NCBI GenBank assembly: GCA_012837385.1
Contig: DURH01000059.1
Location: 18,851 to 82,850 of the forward strand
Source: Bacillota bacterium
Lineage (GTDB): Bacteria; Bacillota; Limnochordia; Darwinibacteriales; Darwinibacteriaceae
Direction: 5' to 3'
Length of the DNA: 64,000 nucleotides
Numbering within the stretch: position 1 is the first letter of the stretch; every line of letters starts with the position of its first letter. The translations under genes and the position numbers were made by a program. The notes under the pieces were generated by a model that saw only the letters and a program-made list of their open reading frames with translations, was not told the DNA's origin and did not search any database. This document shows positions 16,519-25,636 of this stretch, piece after piece.

Positions 16519-18930
16519 TCACTTCACCACAATATTGTAGATGCGCCCTGGCACGTAGATTTCCTTGACAATGGTCTTGCCATCCAAAGCCTTTTGGATG
16601 GCCTCGTTGGCCATTACCTTCTCTTTGGCAGCTTCCTGAGGATCGTTGATATTCACCGTAATGGTGCCCCGCACCTTGCCATTGATCTGTACACCGATCT
16701 CAATGGTCTGCTCAATGGTCTTCTCTTCATCCCAGGTGGGCCAGCTCTGCTCATTGAGCATCCCCTCAAAGCCCAATTTCTCCCACATTTCTTCTGTAAT
16801 ATGGGGTGCCACTGGGTTGAGGAGGATCAGGAAGGCCTTGATCTCCGCCTCATTGATGGAACCCACATGGTTGATCTCGTTGAGCAGGGTCATAAGCGCC
16901 GCAATGGCCGTGTTGAACTTGAGGCCCTCGTAGTCCTGGCTCACCTTCTTGATGGTCTGATGCATCTTAGCTTCCAGTTCAGGGCTGTAGGCATCACCTG
17001 GTTTGACCACTTCCATCAGCTTCCAAACTCTGTCCAAAAAGCGCTTGCAGCCCCGCACCCCATCGGTGCTCCAGGGTACGCTCTTCTCAAAATCGCCGAT
17101 AAACATCTCGTAGAGGCGCATGGTGTCTGCACCGTACTCTGCCACAACATCATCGGGGTTGACCACATTACCCCGGGATTTGGACATCTTCTCGTTGTTC
17201 TCGCCTAGGATCATGCCATGGGAAGTGCGCTTGCTGTACGGCTCTGGCCCAGGCACGATGCCCAGATCGTATAGGAACTTATGCCAGAAGCGGGAGTAGA
17301 GCAGGTGCAGAGTGGTGTGTTCCATCCCGCCGTTGTACCAATCCACAGGCAGCCAATAATTCAACGCTTCCTTGCTGGCTAGCGCCTGGTCGTTGTGGGG
17401 ATCCGTGTAGCGCATGAAGTACCAGGACGAACCAGCCCATTGGGGCATGGTGTCCGTTTCCCGCTCCGCATAGCCTCCGCACTTGGGGCAGGTGGTTTCC
17501 ACCCAGTGCCTGATTTTGGCCAAGGGCGACTCACCTGTATCGGTGGGCTCGTAATTGGTCACCTGGGGCAGGCGCACAGGCAGTTCTTCTTCAGGTACCG
17601 GCACCCAACCGCATTTTTCGCAGTGCACTAGGGGAATTGGTTCGCCCCAGTAGCGCTGCCTGGAAAAGACCCAGTCCCGCAGCTTGTAGTTTACCTTGGG
17701 CTCGCCTAAACCCTGTTCCCGCAGCCACTCTGTAATCTTGGCTTTAGCGGTCTGCACATCCAGGCCATTTAAGAACCCGGAATTGACCATGGTTCCCGTC
17801 TCTGTATCGGTGTAAGCCTGTTCGGTAACATCGCCGCCGGCTACTACTTCAATAATGGGCAGGCCGAACTTTTTGGCAAATTCCCAGTCCCTCTCATCGT
17901 GGCCGGGCACAGCCATAATTGCTCCAGTGCCGTAGCTCATGAGTACGTAGTCGGATACCCAGATGCTGATTTCCTCGCCATTCACTGGGTTGATGGCCTT
18001 TAACCCCTCAACTTGGACACCGGTCTTCTCCCGGGCCAGCTGGGAGCGTTCAAACTCCGACTTTCGCCGGGCCTGCTCTTGGTATGCGGTGATATCTGGC
18101 AGATTGGTAATGCGCTCCTTGAGCCTCTCCAAGACAGGGTGCTCAGGGGAAATTACCATATAGGTGGCACCAAAAAGGGTGTCGGGCCTGGTGGTAAAGA
18201 CCACAAGGCTTTCCTCGGTATCCTTGATCTTAAAGGTAACATCTGCACCTTCGGAGCGGCCAATCCAGTTGCGCTGCTGGATCTTGACCCGTTCGATATA
18301 ATCCACCAGGTCCAGATCATTGATCAGTCTTTCCGCGTAGGCAGTGATCTTCAGCATCCACTGGTTCTTCACTTTGGTTTCCACTTCGTGGCCGCAGCGT
18401 TCACAGCCGCCGTCTACCACTTCTTCGTTGGCCAGGCCGATTTTACACCTGGGGCACCAGTTAATGGGCATCTCCTTCTTGTAGGCCAGCCCCTTTTCAA
18501 AGAGCTTAAGGAAGATCCACTGGGTCCACTTGAAGTAGGCGGGGTCAGTGGTGTTCACTTCCCGGGACCAGTCAAAGGAAAAGCCCAGGGATTTCAGTTG
18601 TTCCCGAAAGCGGTTGATATTGCGTTCCGTGATCACAGCTGGGTGGATCTTAGTTTGAATTGCATAGTTTTCTGTGGGCAGCCCAAAGGCATCCCAGCCC
18701 ATGGGGTAGAGGACATTGTAACCCTCCAAGCGCCGCTTGCGGGCCACCACATCCAGAGCTGTGTAGGGCCTGGGATGTCCCACATGCAGCCCCTCCCCGG
18801 AAGGATAGGGAAACTCCACCAGGGCATAGAACTTCGGTTTAGTAAAATCATTGCGTGTTTTGAAGATCTCTTCGTTTTCCCAGATCTCCTGCCATTTCTT
18901 TTCTACGGCTCGAAAGTTGTAGCGGGCCAT
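16519..18930 (-). CDS. leuS: Leucyl-tRNA synthetase
   Basis: Class I synthetase that charges tRNA-Leu, 803 residues, normal length for bacteria. The HIGH-type motif is HVGH (residues 49-52) and the second signature is KMSKS near residue 580. The CP1 editing domain lies between them (about residues 220-415) with the [12 protein letters not shown] segment, and a zinc-type CxxC pair occurs in [11 protein letters not shown] chose ATG 18930, seven bases after GGAGG, over a TTG at 18933. It is preceded by a leucine T-box leader that gives transcription control by uncharged tRNA-Leu. Confidence 0.98.
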   Translation of the reverse strand: MARYNFRAVEKKWQEIWENEEIFKTRNDFTKPKFYALVEFPYPSGEGLHVGHPRPYTALDVVARKRRLEGYNVLYPMGWDAFGLPTENYAIQTKIHPAVITERNINRFREQLKSLGFSFDWSREVNTTDPAYFKWTQWIFLKLFEKGLAYKKEMPINWCPRCKIGLANEEVVDGGCERCGHEVETKVKNQWMLKITAYAERLINDLDLVDYIERVKIQQRNWIGRSEGADVTFKIKDTEESLVVFTTRPDTLFGATYMVISPEHPVLERLKERITNLPDITAYQEQARRKSEFERSQLAREKTGVQVEGLKAINPVNGEEISIWVSDYVLMSYGTGAIMAVPGHDERDWEFAKKFGLPIIEVVAGGDVTEQAYTDTETGTMVNSGFLNGLDVQTAKAKITEWLREQGLGEPKVNYKLRDWVFSRQRYWGEPIPLVHCEKCGWVPVPEEELPVRLPQVTNYEPTDTGESPLAKIRHWVETTCPKCGGYAERETDTMPQWAGSSWYFMRYTDPHNDQALASKEALNYWLPVDWYNGGMEHTTLHLLYSRFWHKFLYDLGIVPGPEPYSKRTSHGMILGENNEKMSKSRGNVVNPDDVVAEYGADTMRLYEMFIGDFEKSVPWSTDGVRGCKRFLDRVWKLMEVVKPGDAYSPELEAKMHQTIKKVSQDYEGLKFNTAIAALMTLLNEINHVGSINEAEIKAFLILLNPVAPHITEEMWEKLGFEGMLNEQSWPTWDEEKTIEQTIEIGVQINGKVRGTITVNINDPQEAAKEKVMANEAIQKALDGKTIVKEIYVPGRIYNIVVK

Positions 18931-18966
18931 CAAGCATCCTCCGTTTCGCTTTAAATCGGTTAAAAA

Positions 18967-19195
18967 TGAAAAAACCTTTCTCCTCTATTTAGAGACGAAA
19001 GATTTTCGCGGTACCACTCTAATTGATCGCGCTAAAACGGCGATCCTCTCGGCATGGTAACGGTATGACCGGCTGGCACTACATCTCGCACCAGCGGCTC
19101 CCAGGCGAGTTCTGAAGGGATTTGTGCTGCTTTGCACCAACCAGCAGCTCTCTGAAAACCCGTCATACTACTCCTGTTCACAACCTTTGCATATC
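18967..19195 (-). promoter_or_regulatory. T-box riboswitch leader of leuS (Leu specifier)
   Basis: The antiterminator T-box core AGAGTGGTACCGCG reads on the minus strand at 19020-19007. Further upstream lie a stem I AGAGAG segment, GGTTGGTGCAAAGC, and the specifier CTC (19109-19107) within GAACTCGCC, a leucine codon. The terminator (about 19003-18970) has stem CTTTC..CTCT/AGAG..GAAAG with a T-run (GTTTTTT). Uncharged tRNA-Leu should pair with CTC and the T-box to prevent termination. Confidence 0.93.
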
Positions 19196-19226
19196 AGCCT
19201 AATTGTATCAACGGCTGCACATGATG

Positions 19227-20663
19227 TCAACCGGGACTTAGTGCGGAGATCAGCAATACGGCGGCGAACACCAAGGCCGCGCCCCAAAGCCACACAGAGT
19301 GGATGGGGAAAACGGCTCGCAGAAAGATGTAATCCTGGTTTGCATTCCAAAGCAGCAGGGCGAACAATGCGAGTGCGGCCAAGGCCCGCAGCCACCGAGA
19401 GCGAATCGATTTTGGTGTGAAAAGCTGTGTGAGCAGCATCACGCTTTGAGCCAGGAGCAGGGCGGCAATTCCAGCCAGACCCCAACTGCCCCACAGAATC
19501 CTTTCCATTCCTAGGGAGGGAAACCCCCGCCACCTAGCCCACTCTCTGAGCAGGTAGGCTATGAAGGGCCAGCTTCTTTGACTGTTGGTTAGGATGACGA
19601 ATCCATCACCTGTTTCTGGAAATGCCTGGAAATGTGTCATAATACCGGTGCCTTGCCCGCCGTGGGAAACGGACAGCATGCCGCTGGAGAGAGTTTCCAG
19701 GTAATGCCCGAAGCCGTAGGCGTCAAAGACGAGGCTGTAAATGCCGATCTTGTCAACTGTGGGCGTATACATAAGGTTGATACTATCCTTGCTTAACACT
19801 GGGTTTTCGCCCATACTCCCCAGCAAGAACCGTGCGATGTCCTCCGCCGTGGCAAAGAGGCCGCCGGAGGCCTTCTCTGGATAGACATAGGCGGGTACAG
19901 CACTGCCATCCAACCCGTAACCCGTGGGTGGAGCAGGCGTCAGAGCAGCGCTCCAGTTGAAGGAGGAGTTTTCCATGCCCAGGGGCCGCAGGATCTCCGT
20001 CTCCATATACTCCGCAAAGTCCCGCCCCGTCACCTCCTCGATCAGCAGTTCCAATAGATTGTACCCGGTGTTGGAATAGGAAAATGCTGTCCCTGGATGC
20101 CTAGCTAAGACAACTTCCTGCGTCAGTTTTTCCTGGAGAGAGGGCATTTCTTCTGTAGGTGAGTAAATGGTAAACACATCTCCCAGCGGCAAGCCAGCCG
20201 TATGGCTCAGCAGGCGGCGGACAGTGATCTCTTCTACGGGGAAATCCGAGGGGGGAAGACTGAAGTTTTTGAGATATGCCCCCGCCGGGGCATCGAGGTC
20301 TATTAGTCCTTGGTCATAGAGGCTGAGCACACCCCAGGCGGTGACCGACTTCGAAATGGACTGCACCCGCATGGGCGTTTCCACCATAAGCAGTCTGCCG
20401 CTTTCCAGATCGGCGTAACCAAAAGCCTCCGCCCACACGATGCGTCCATCATAGACCAGGGCCAAGCTGACCCCTGGAATCTGGTGTTTCTTCATTAAAA
20501 ACTGCAGGCGTTCCTCGAGATAGGGCACGAAGCCATCTACGCTATCCCCGCGGATCCTTCCCATCCACTGGACGCTGCCCGTGCTTACGGCAATGATCAG
20601 AAAAAAGAGCAGCGACAAGATGGCAAACCACAACCACCTTCTGCGGCCAGTAATGTCGCGCAT
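19227..20663 (-). CDS. Membrane-anchored serine hydrolase (class C beta-lactamase-like)
   Basis: This protein has an N-terminal membrane segment (residues about 10-28), then a class C beta-lactamase/DD-peptidase-like domain. The SxxK motif is SISK (in RVQSISKSVTAWG), the YxN motif is YSN (in AFSYSNTGYNLLELL), and the third motif appears as HGGQGTG. Three hydrophobic segments form the C-terminal tail (about residues 395-478), which is unusual for plain beta-lactamases but common in Firmicute esterase/FmtA-like proteins. I chose ATG 20663 behind GGGGAGGG; longer starts lack a ribosome site. It follows the RpiR gene's terminator, so it is probably separately transcribed. Likely acts on cell-wall peptides or esters. 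Confidence 0.87.
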   Translation of the reverse strand: MRDITGRRRWLWFAILSLLFFLIIAVSTGSVQWMGRIRGDSVDGFVPYLEERLQFLMKKHQIPGVSLALVYDGRIVWAEAFGYADLESGRLLMVETPMRVQSISKSVTAWGVLSLYDQGLIDLDAPAGAYLKNFSLPPSDFPVEEITVRRLLSHTAGLPLGDVFTIYSPTEEMPSLQEKLTQEVVLARHPGTAFSYSNTGYNLLELLIEEVTGRDFAEYMETEILRPLGMENSSFNWSAALTPAPPTGYGLDGSAVPAYVYPEKASGGLFATAEDIARFLLGSMGENPVLSKDSINLMYTPTVDKIGIYSLVFDAYGFGHYLETLSSGMLSVSHGGQGTGIMTHFQAFPETGDGFVILTNSQRSWPFIAYLLREWARWRGFPSLGMERILWGSWGLAGIAALLLAQSVMLLTQLFTPKSIRSRWLRALAALALFALLLWNANQDYIFLRAVFPIHSVWLWGAALVFAAVLLISALSPG

Positions 20664-20744
20664 AGAGCAAGCCCTCCCCATAACTGCGCTTATTGAGCTG
20701 TTCGTGAGTTGCTGTAGAACAGGAGTATATTTCCACAAAATAGA

Positions 20745-20781
20745 AGAAGATCCCCCCTCCTGAATGGAGTTGAGATCTTCT
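20745..20781 (-). terminator. Terminator candidate after the RpiR gene
   Basis: On the minus strand AGAAGATC..GATCTTCT with inner CTCC/GGAG pairing forms an extended stem, followed by a T-rich TCTATTTTG. It lies between the RpiR stop and the serine hydrolase start. Confidence 0.6.
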
Positions 20782-20842
20782 AGCAAGCAATATCAATTGA
20801 AGGTTTTGCGTTTCCCTTCGTGAGGCAGCTGGCAAAAGGCCA

Positions 20843-21709
20843 TTAGTATAGTTTGTCAACGACAGATAGTGCGGTCTTCTTTTTCAGTTCTACCACCTTG
20901 TCGCCGAGGCGGTGGGCCACACCGGTATACAATAAATCGATCATATGCACCTGGGCCAGCTTGGAGCGGAGGGATCCCCCTTGGAGTGGATCTTCAGCGG
21001 AGCTGGTGAGGAGTACAATGTCTGACACTTCAGTGATGGGCGATTTCACCACATCGGTTACGGCGATGGTGAAGGCGCCGTTTTTCTTGGCCAGGCGCAT
21101 GCAGTCCACAGTGTCCTTGGTGCTGCCGGAGTGGGAGAAACCAACACACAGGTCTTCTTTGCTGATATGGGCCAGTGCCATAATTTGATGATGGGCATCG
21201 GCAAGGGCGTGGGCAATCATGCCGATTCTCAAAAACTTGCTTTGGGCATCAAGGGCTGTAAGCCCGGAGGTACCCACCCCCACAAAAAACAGGTTCTTCG
21301 CTTTAATGATCGCTTCCACTGCTTTTTCCAAAGCTGCAGGGCGCACCATTTGGGAGGTGTCGTGGAGTGCGCTGGCATTCATGGCGGTGATCTTTTCGAT
21401 CAAGGTTTCCATGGAATCGTCCGCGGTTAGGGTACCGCCTGTGCCGTTTTCCTGTTTGTTGGCCAATTCTAAGGCTAAGTTGAGTTTTAGGGCCTGGTAG
21501 CCGGAAAAACCCACCGCTTGGGAAAAACGGATAATGGTGGCTTCTCCCACTCCGCAGCGCTCACCCAATTGGGTTACGGAAAGATAAATGATCTCCTCGG
21601 GCTTTTCTAAGCAGTAATCAGCGACCTTCTTTTCTGTAGGGGTTAGGGAAGGGTATGCGCTGCGAATGCGGGCAAACCCTCCGGCTGGCAGGCTGATTTC
21701 TCTAGCCAT
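20843..21709 (-). CDS. MurR/RpiR family transcription regulator
   Basis: This 288-residue regulator has an N-terminal winged HTH (residues about 15-80, with LTPTEKKVADYCLEKPEE and CGVGEATIIRFSQAVGFSGY) and a C-terminal SIS sugar-phosphate domain (about 115-260, FFVGVGTSGLTALDAQSKF, GFSHSGSTKDTVD). SIS domains sense phosphosugars. ATG 21709 follows GGAGGAGG. It is transcribed away from the sialic-acid-type cluster across a 298-base divergent region, so its likely effector is a sialic acid or ManNAc-6-phosphate/GlcNAc-6-phosphate intermediate, as for NanR of the RpiR type. The effector is inferred from location. Confidence 0.9.
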   Translation of the reverse strand: MAREISLPAGGFARIRSAYPSLTPTEKKVADYCLEKPEEIIYLSVTQLGERCGVGEATIIRFSQAVGFSGYQALKLNLALELANKQENGTGGTLTADDSMETLIEKITAMNASALHDTSQMVRPAALEKAVEAIIKAKNLFFVGVGTSGLTALDAQSKFLRIGMIAHALADAHHQIMALAHISKEDLCVGFSHSGSTKDTVDCMRLAKKNGAFTIAVTDVVKSPITEVSDIVLLTSSAEDPLQGGSLRSKLAQVHMIDLLYTGVAHRLGDKVVELKKKTALSVVDKLY

Positions 21710-22007
21710 TTGCCTCCTCCTCGCTTCCGTTGTCAACCTTACGTTGCTTTTATTACATATTCCACACGAATTGGAGAGTTCCTCCTTGTTATATGTCCAG
21801 CTCAGAGCCGAATGGAGAAAAACTTCATTTTGTCTTCGATCCGTGAAGGAATTTGCCACCGGCTGTAGAAGATCCGAAATACCACAAGAAAGAATACGTG
21901 ACTTTAACATGAGTTACTTAACCTTACGGAGGTGGTAGGTGGGGAAAGCAAACTTACCTGCGTTGGAAGAGTACCGAGGTTGCGTAGAAATCAAAGGAGG
22001 AATCATC

Positions 22008-23624
22008 TTGAAGCGACTAAGCATTCTCTGTCTCACATTAGTCATCGCGTTTGCGAGCACAGCATTAGCATTCGCGGCTCAGCCAAGCCCATTGGCAGAC
22101 CCCCGTGTTCGCCAGGCTATCGCCTATGCCATTGACATGGAAGCATTGATTGACAGCTTGATGGAAGGCCGGGCCAGCGTGGCCAACAGCCTGACGCCTG
22201 ATGGCGAGTGGAAAGTTGACGGTTTGAATCCATATGAATACAATCCGGAAAAAGCCAAGCAGCTTCTTAAGGAAGCCGGTTGGGATCCCAACACTGTATT
22301 AGACGTAGTTTACTACTATGGTGACCAGGAAACTGTTGACCTGATGGCTGCAATCCAGGTTTACCTGGACCAAGTAGGCATCAAAATGAACGCCCGCAAG
22401 CTCGAAGGTGACCTGGCTGCCCAGCTGTGGATGCCTCCAGCAGATCCTGTAAACGGACCCTCCGCTGTGGACTGGGATCTGGCCTACGGTGCCGTTGCTG
22501 CCCTGGCTATGCACGAGTACTATAACCGCTTTATGGGAGGAGCAGCCAGCAACTCTCATACACCCACCGATCCGGTACTCGATGAGTTAATTAAAGCCAC
22601 CAATGTTGCCGATATAGAAGCACAAAAACAAGCGTTTTTCGAATTACAGAAATACGAGAACGAGACTCTGTTTAACATCCCCCTCTACCATCAACAGCAG
22701 TTTGTAGTAGAGAGCAACAGATTAGACCGCAAGGGTGCCCCCATTGGTAACCAGCAGTTCTTCTCCGACTGGAGAATTATTGATTGGGATGTGCAGCCAG
22801 ATGCCAAGGGCAACTACACCCTGTATTCCTCTGGTGGTCCCATTGAGTTCTTTGAAACCGTATTTACCAACCCAGCGCTGTACATGACCCAGAAGTTCCT
22901 CTTCGACCGCCTGGTGGTCGCAGATGAGAACCTCACCCCTTACAAGGGACAGCTCGCTTCTGAGTACTCGGTGAGCGAAGATGGACTGACCATTGAGTTT
23001 GTACTCCGTGATGGCATCACCTGGCACGATGGTACCCCCATCACCGCTGAAGACGTGAAGTTCACTGTTGAGTACTCCGCTCGGGTACCTCAGCTTAACG
23101 CCGTGGCAGCTGCTACCTACAGCTCCCTGGAAGGATACGATGCCTTCATGAACGGCGAAGCCGATGGCATCAGCGGCATCGTAATTGATGGCAACAAGAT
23201 TACCTTTAACTTTGCCACCGTTGATCCCAACGCTCTGCTCACCTTCTCGCAGTGGCCGCCGCTGCCCAAGCATCTCCTGAAGGACACCGATCCAGTGCAG
23301 GCTCAGCGTGCTGCCTACTGGCAGGCACCAGTTGGCTCCGGCCCCTTCAAGATTGAAGAGGTACAGATGAACAGCTACTCCACTTATGTACGCTGGGAAG
23401 GCTACTGGGATGAAGGCACAGGCAATATTGAGAGAGTTCAGCTCTATCCAAGCGGCGAAAGCGATCCCAGCTTCGTAATCAACGCCCAGTCTGGCTTGAT
23501 CGACTTCGGATTTACCAAGAACGTTGCCGAATCCATCGCCGTTGAGAAAATGGATCATATGACAGTGCACCCAATCAACATTAGGTACACTCGTCTGTTC
23601 TACCCCAATAAGTTCCCAAGATAA
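22008..23624 (+). CDS. Family-5 ABC binding protein with circularly permuted domain order
   Basis: A 538-residue exported binding protein whose halves appear in the opposite order from all family-5 proteins I know. A Sec signal peptide (residues 1 to about 25, no lipobox) is followed at once by DPRVRQAIAYAIDMEALI (residue 31 onward), which normally lies near the middle. The usual C-terminal segments follow (YNPEKAKQLLKEAGW, DWDLAY, then IPLYHQQQFVVES near residue 224). After a linker come the usual N-terminal segments: FLFDRLVVADENLTPYKG, LASEYSVSEDGLTIEF, LRDGITWHDGTPITAEDVKF (near 339), VGSGPFKIEEV, and an end at RLFYPNKFPR, which normally precedes DPRVRQA. TTG 22008 lies seven bases after AAAGGAGG. 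Neighbours (permeases, ATPases, NanE) suggest sialic acid as ligand. Confidence 0.9.
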   Translation: MKRLSILCLTLVIAFASTALAFAAQPSPLADPRVRQAIAYAIDMEALIDSLMEGRASVANSLTPDGEWKVDGLNPYEYNPEKAKQLLKEAGWDPNTVLDVVYYYGDQETVDLMAAIQVYLDQVGIKMNARKLEGDLAAQLWMPPADPVNGPSAVDWDLAYGAVAALAMHEYYNRFMGGAASNSHTPTDPVLDELIKATNVADIEAQKQAFFELQKYENETLFNIPLYHQQQFVVESNRLDRKGAPIGNQQFFSDWRIIDWDVQPDAKGNYTLYSSGGPIEFFETVFTNPALYMTQKFLFDRLVVADENLTPYKGQLASEYSVSEDGLTIEFVLRDGITWHDGTPITAEDVKFTVEYSARVPQLNAVAAATYSSLEGYDAFMNGEADGISGIVIDGNKITFNFATVDPNALLTFSQWPPLPKHLLKDTDPVQAQRAAYWQAPVGSGPFKIEEVQMNSYSTYVRWEGYWDEGTGNIERVQLYPSGESDPSFVINAQSGLIDFGFTKNVAESIAVEKMDHMTVHPINIRYTRLFYPNKFPR

Positions 23625-23657
23625 GCACTAGAGCTATTGGGTTGAGATTTAAGGGCC

Positions 23658-23679
23658 GCCGAAACCCCAGGGTTTCGGC
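23658..23679 (+). other. Perfect hairpin between binding protein and permease genes
   Basis: GCCGAAACCC and GGGTTTCGGC form a perfect 10-base-pair stem with a 2-base loop and no T-tract. Like the one after the maltose-type binding protein, it may stabilise the 5' mRNA or partially end transcription. Confidence 0.7.
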
Positions 23680-23734
23680 AGCCCTGCCTCTGATTCTGCT
23701 CCCAGTCTAGAGGCAAGGTCTGGAGGGTGTAAAT

Positions 23735-24694
23735 ATGCTTACCTACACACTGCGCAAACTTTTGATGCTGATCCCCATGTTATTGGTGATTACCTTTTTG
23801 ATCTATGTGGGATTAGAGCTCACCCCAGGTGATGCGGTCTCCTTCATGGTGGGGCCGGATGCCCTGGCTAATATGTCCCCAGAGAGGCTCAATGAACTCA
23901 GAGATGCCCTGGGGCTCAACGATCCCTTCATAGTTCGCTACTTTAGATGGCTGGGCAGGGCTCTGCAGGGCGATTTCGGTTACAGCCTCACCAGCGGGGT
24001 GCCCATTAAGACCATCGTCTTCAGCCGTTTACCCGCGACTTTGGAACTCTCCATCGCGGCGCTGATTGTTTCCACCATCTTAGGAAGCATTCTGGGCATG
24101 ATCAGTGCCCTCAGAAAGGGTTCCGTTTTAGACGTGAGCCTGACTGTAGCTGGCATGGTTGGTGTTTCCATTCCCCAATTCTTCTTTGCACTGGTATCCA
24201 TCTTAATCTTTTCCTTCAACCTGGGTTGGCTGCCCTCAGGAGGGCGTACCCTGCCTGGTTACACCACCTTCCTTGATCGCCTGCCCCACTTGGTGATGCC
24301 TGCCCTAGTATTGGGCGCGACCATGACCGCTGGGGTAATGCGCTATTCACGTGCCAGCATGCTGGATGCCTTAAGTAAAGACTATATCAAAACAGCCCGC
24401 AGCAAGGGTTTGCCAGAGTGGCGGGTTAACTTGATGCACGGGTTTAGAGTGGCCCTCACACCGGTAGTTGTACTGGTGGGCTTTAGGCTGCCAATGCTCA
24501 TCGGCGGCTCAGTAGTGGTTGAACAGATTTTCCAGTGGCCTGGCATCGGCAAGGAGTTTGTGGCCGCGGTTAGGGGCCAGAACCTTCCCCTAGTGATGAT
24601 GATCGCATTGTTCACTGTGGCCGCTGTGTTGATTGCCAGTTTCCTGGTGGATTTGGTAACTGCACTCCTAGACCCCAGAATTCGTTTAGAGTAG
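23735..24694 (+). CDS. DppB-type ABC permease
   Basis: This is the first permease of a peptide/nickel-type (family 5) ABC transporter, 319 residues. It begins with the MLTYTLRKLLMLIPMLLVI membrane segment, keeps the LPWDPRTALRGLNP-like ATPase-docking loop as DYIKTARSKGLPEWRVNLMH, and ends in the family's DPRIRLE motif. ATG 23735 follows GGAGGGT. It sits 110 bases after the permuted binding protein and ten bases before the second permease. The usual substrates of this class are oligopeptides, but the enclosing genes point to a sialic-acid-type substrate. Confidence 0.93.
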   Translation: MLTYTLRKLLMLIPMLLVITFLIYVGLELTPGDAVSFMVGPDALANMSPERLNELRDALGLNDPFIVRYFRWLGRALQGDFGYSLTSGVPIKTIVFSRLPATLELSIAALIVSTILGSILGMISALRKGSVLDVSLTVAGMVGVSIPQFFFALVSILIFSFNLGWLPSGGRTLPGYTTFLDRLPHLVMPALVLGATMTAGVMRYSRASMLDALSKDYIKTARSKGLPEWRVNLMHGFRVALTPVVVLVGFRLPMLIGGSVVVEQIFQWPGIGKEFVAAVRGQNLPLVMMIALFTVAAVLIASFLVDLVTALLDPRIRLE

Positions 24695-24703
24695 GGTGAT
24701 ATC

Positions 24704-25624
24704 GTGAGCCGGACAGCTAGTCGTTTAGACCGCAAAATGGACCTCCTGAAGATGCAGGAAAAGGAGGGCCTGCTCAAGTCTAAAGAAGGAAGCAGGGCGG
24801 TGGGCAAGTTTATCCAGAACAAGCTGGCCCTCATCGGCCTAGTGGTTTTTGCTGTAATCCTGCTTTCCTCTATCTTCGCCCCCCTGCTGACCAAGTATGA
24901 TCCTGCTATGATTGACCTGAGGGCTAGGCTGAGCCCGCCGTCTTGGGAACATCTCTTTGGTACGGACAAGCTGGGGCGAGATGTTTTTGCCCGCGTTTTG
25001 TACGGGGGCCGCATTTCCATCTTGGTTGGTTTCGGCGGCGCCTTAGGCGCAGCCCTAGTTGGCGTGAGCTTAGGCACTTACGCAGGTTACAAAGGAGGTT
25101 GGCTGGATAAGATTCTCCTCCGCGTCTCAGAAATATTTATGGCCTTTCCTCAAATCATCTTAGTCCTCTTACTAGTTTCTCTTCTGGGACAGAGCCTCTG
25201 GAATCTGCTAGTGATCTTCACCATTACGGGCTGGGGCTCAGTGTACCGCATGGCCCGTTCCCAGATGCTCTCCATCCGTGAGGAAGAATACGTGCAGGCC
25301 CTTAAGGCCTTTGGGTTGAGCGATGCCATCATTGCCTACAAGCACATGCTGCCCAACGCACTGGGTCCCATAATGGTTAACCTCACTTTGAGTACCGCCA
25401 TGTTTATCTTAGAGGAAACCGCCCTCAGTTTCCTGGGCTTAGGTGTACCTCTGCACATCCCCACCTGGGGGAATATTCTCAACGCTGCCCAGGACCTCAC
25501 CATTCTGCAGGAAGCGTGGTGGATTTGGGTCCCGGTTGGATTGGTTATCTCCGCCTTCGTCCTCAGCATCAACTTCGTCGGTGACGGGCTGCGGGACTCT
25601 GCCGATCCTACGCAGCAGGGTTAG
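24704..25624 (+). CDS. DppC-type ABC permease
   Basis: Second family-5 permease, 306 residues. An N-terminal cytoplasmic stretch (about 40 residues, rich in Lys and Asp) precedes the NKLALIGLVVFAVILLSS membrane segment. The FGTDKLGRDVFARVLYGGRI motif is characteristic, as is the docking loop EEYVQALKAFGLSDAIIA and the exit GDGLRDSADP. The start is GTG 24704. It is closely spaced with the ATPase gene (about twelve bases), so one polycistronic transcript covers the transporter. Confidence 0.93.
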   Translation: MSRTASRLDRKMDLLKMQEKEGLLKSKEGSRAVGKFIQNKLALIGLVVFAVILLSSIFAPLLTKYDPAMIDLRARLSPPSWEHLFGTDKLGRDVFARVLYGGRISILVGFGGALGAALVGVSLGTYAGYKGGWLDKILLRVSEIFMAFPQIILVLLLVSLLGQSLWNLLVIFTITGWGSVYRMARSQMLSIREEEYVQALKAFGLSDAIIAYKHMLPNALGPIMVNLTLSTAMFILEETALSFLGLGVPLHIPTWGNILNAAQDLTILQEAWWIWVPVGLVISAFVLSINFVGDGLRDSADPTQQG

Positions 25625-25636
25625 GAAGGTGGTTTC

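Noticed and set aside
22008-23624. Fusion of two separate binding proteins
   Set aside because: Total length (538 residues) equals one domain, and each canonical segment appears only once.
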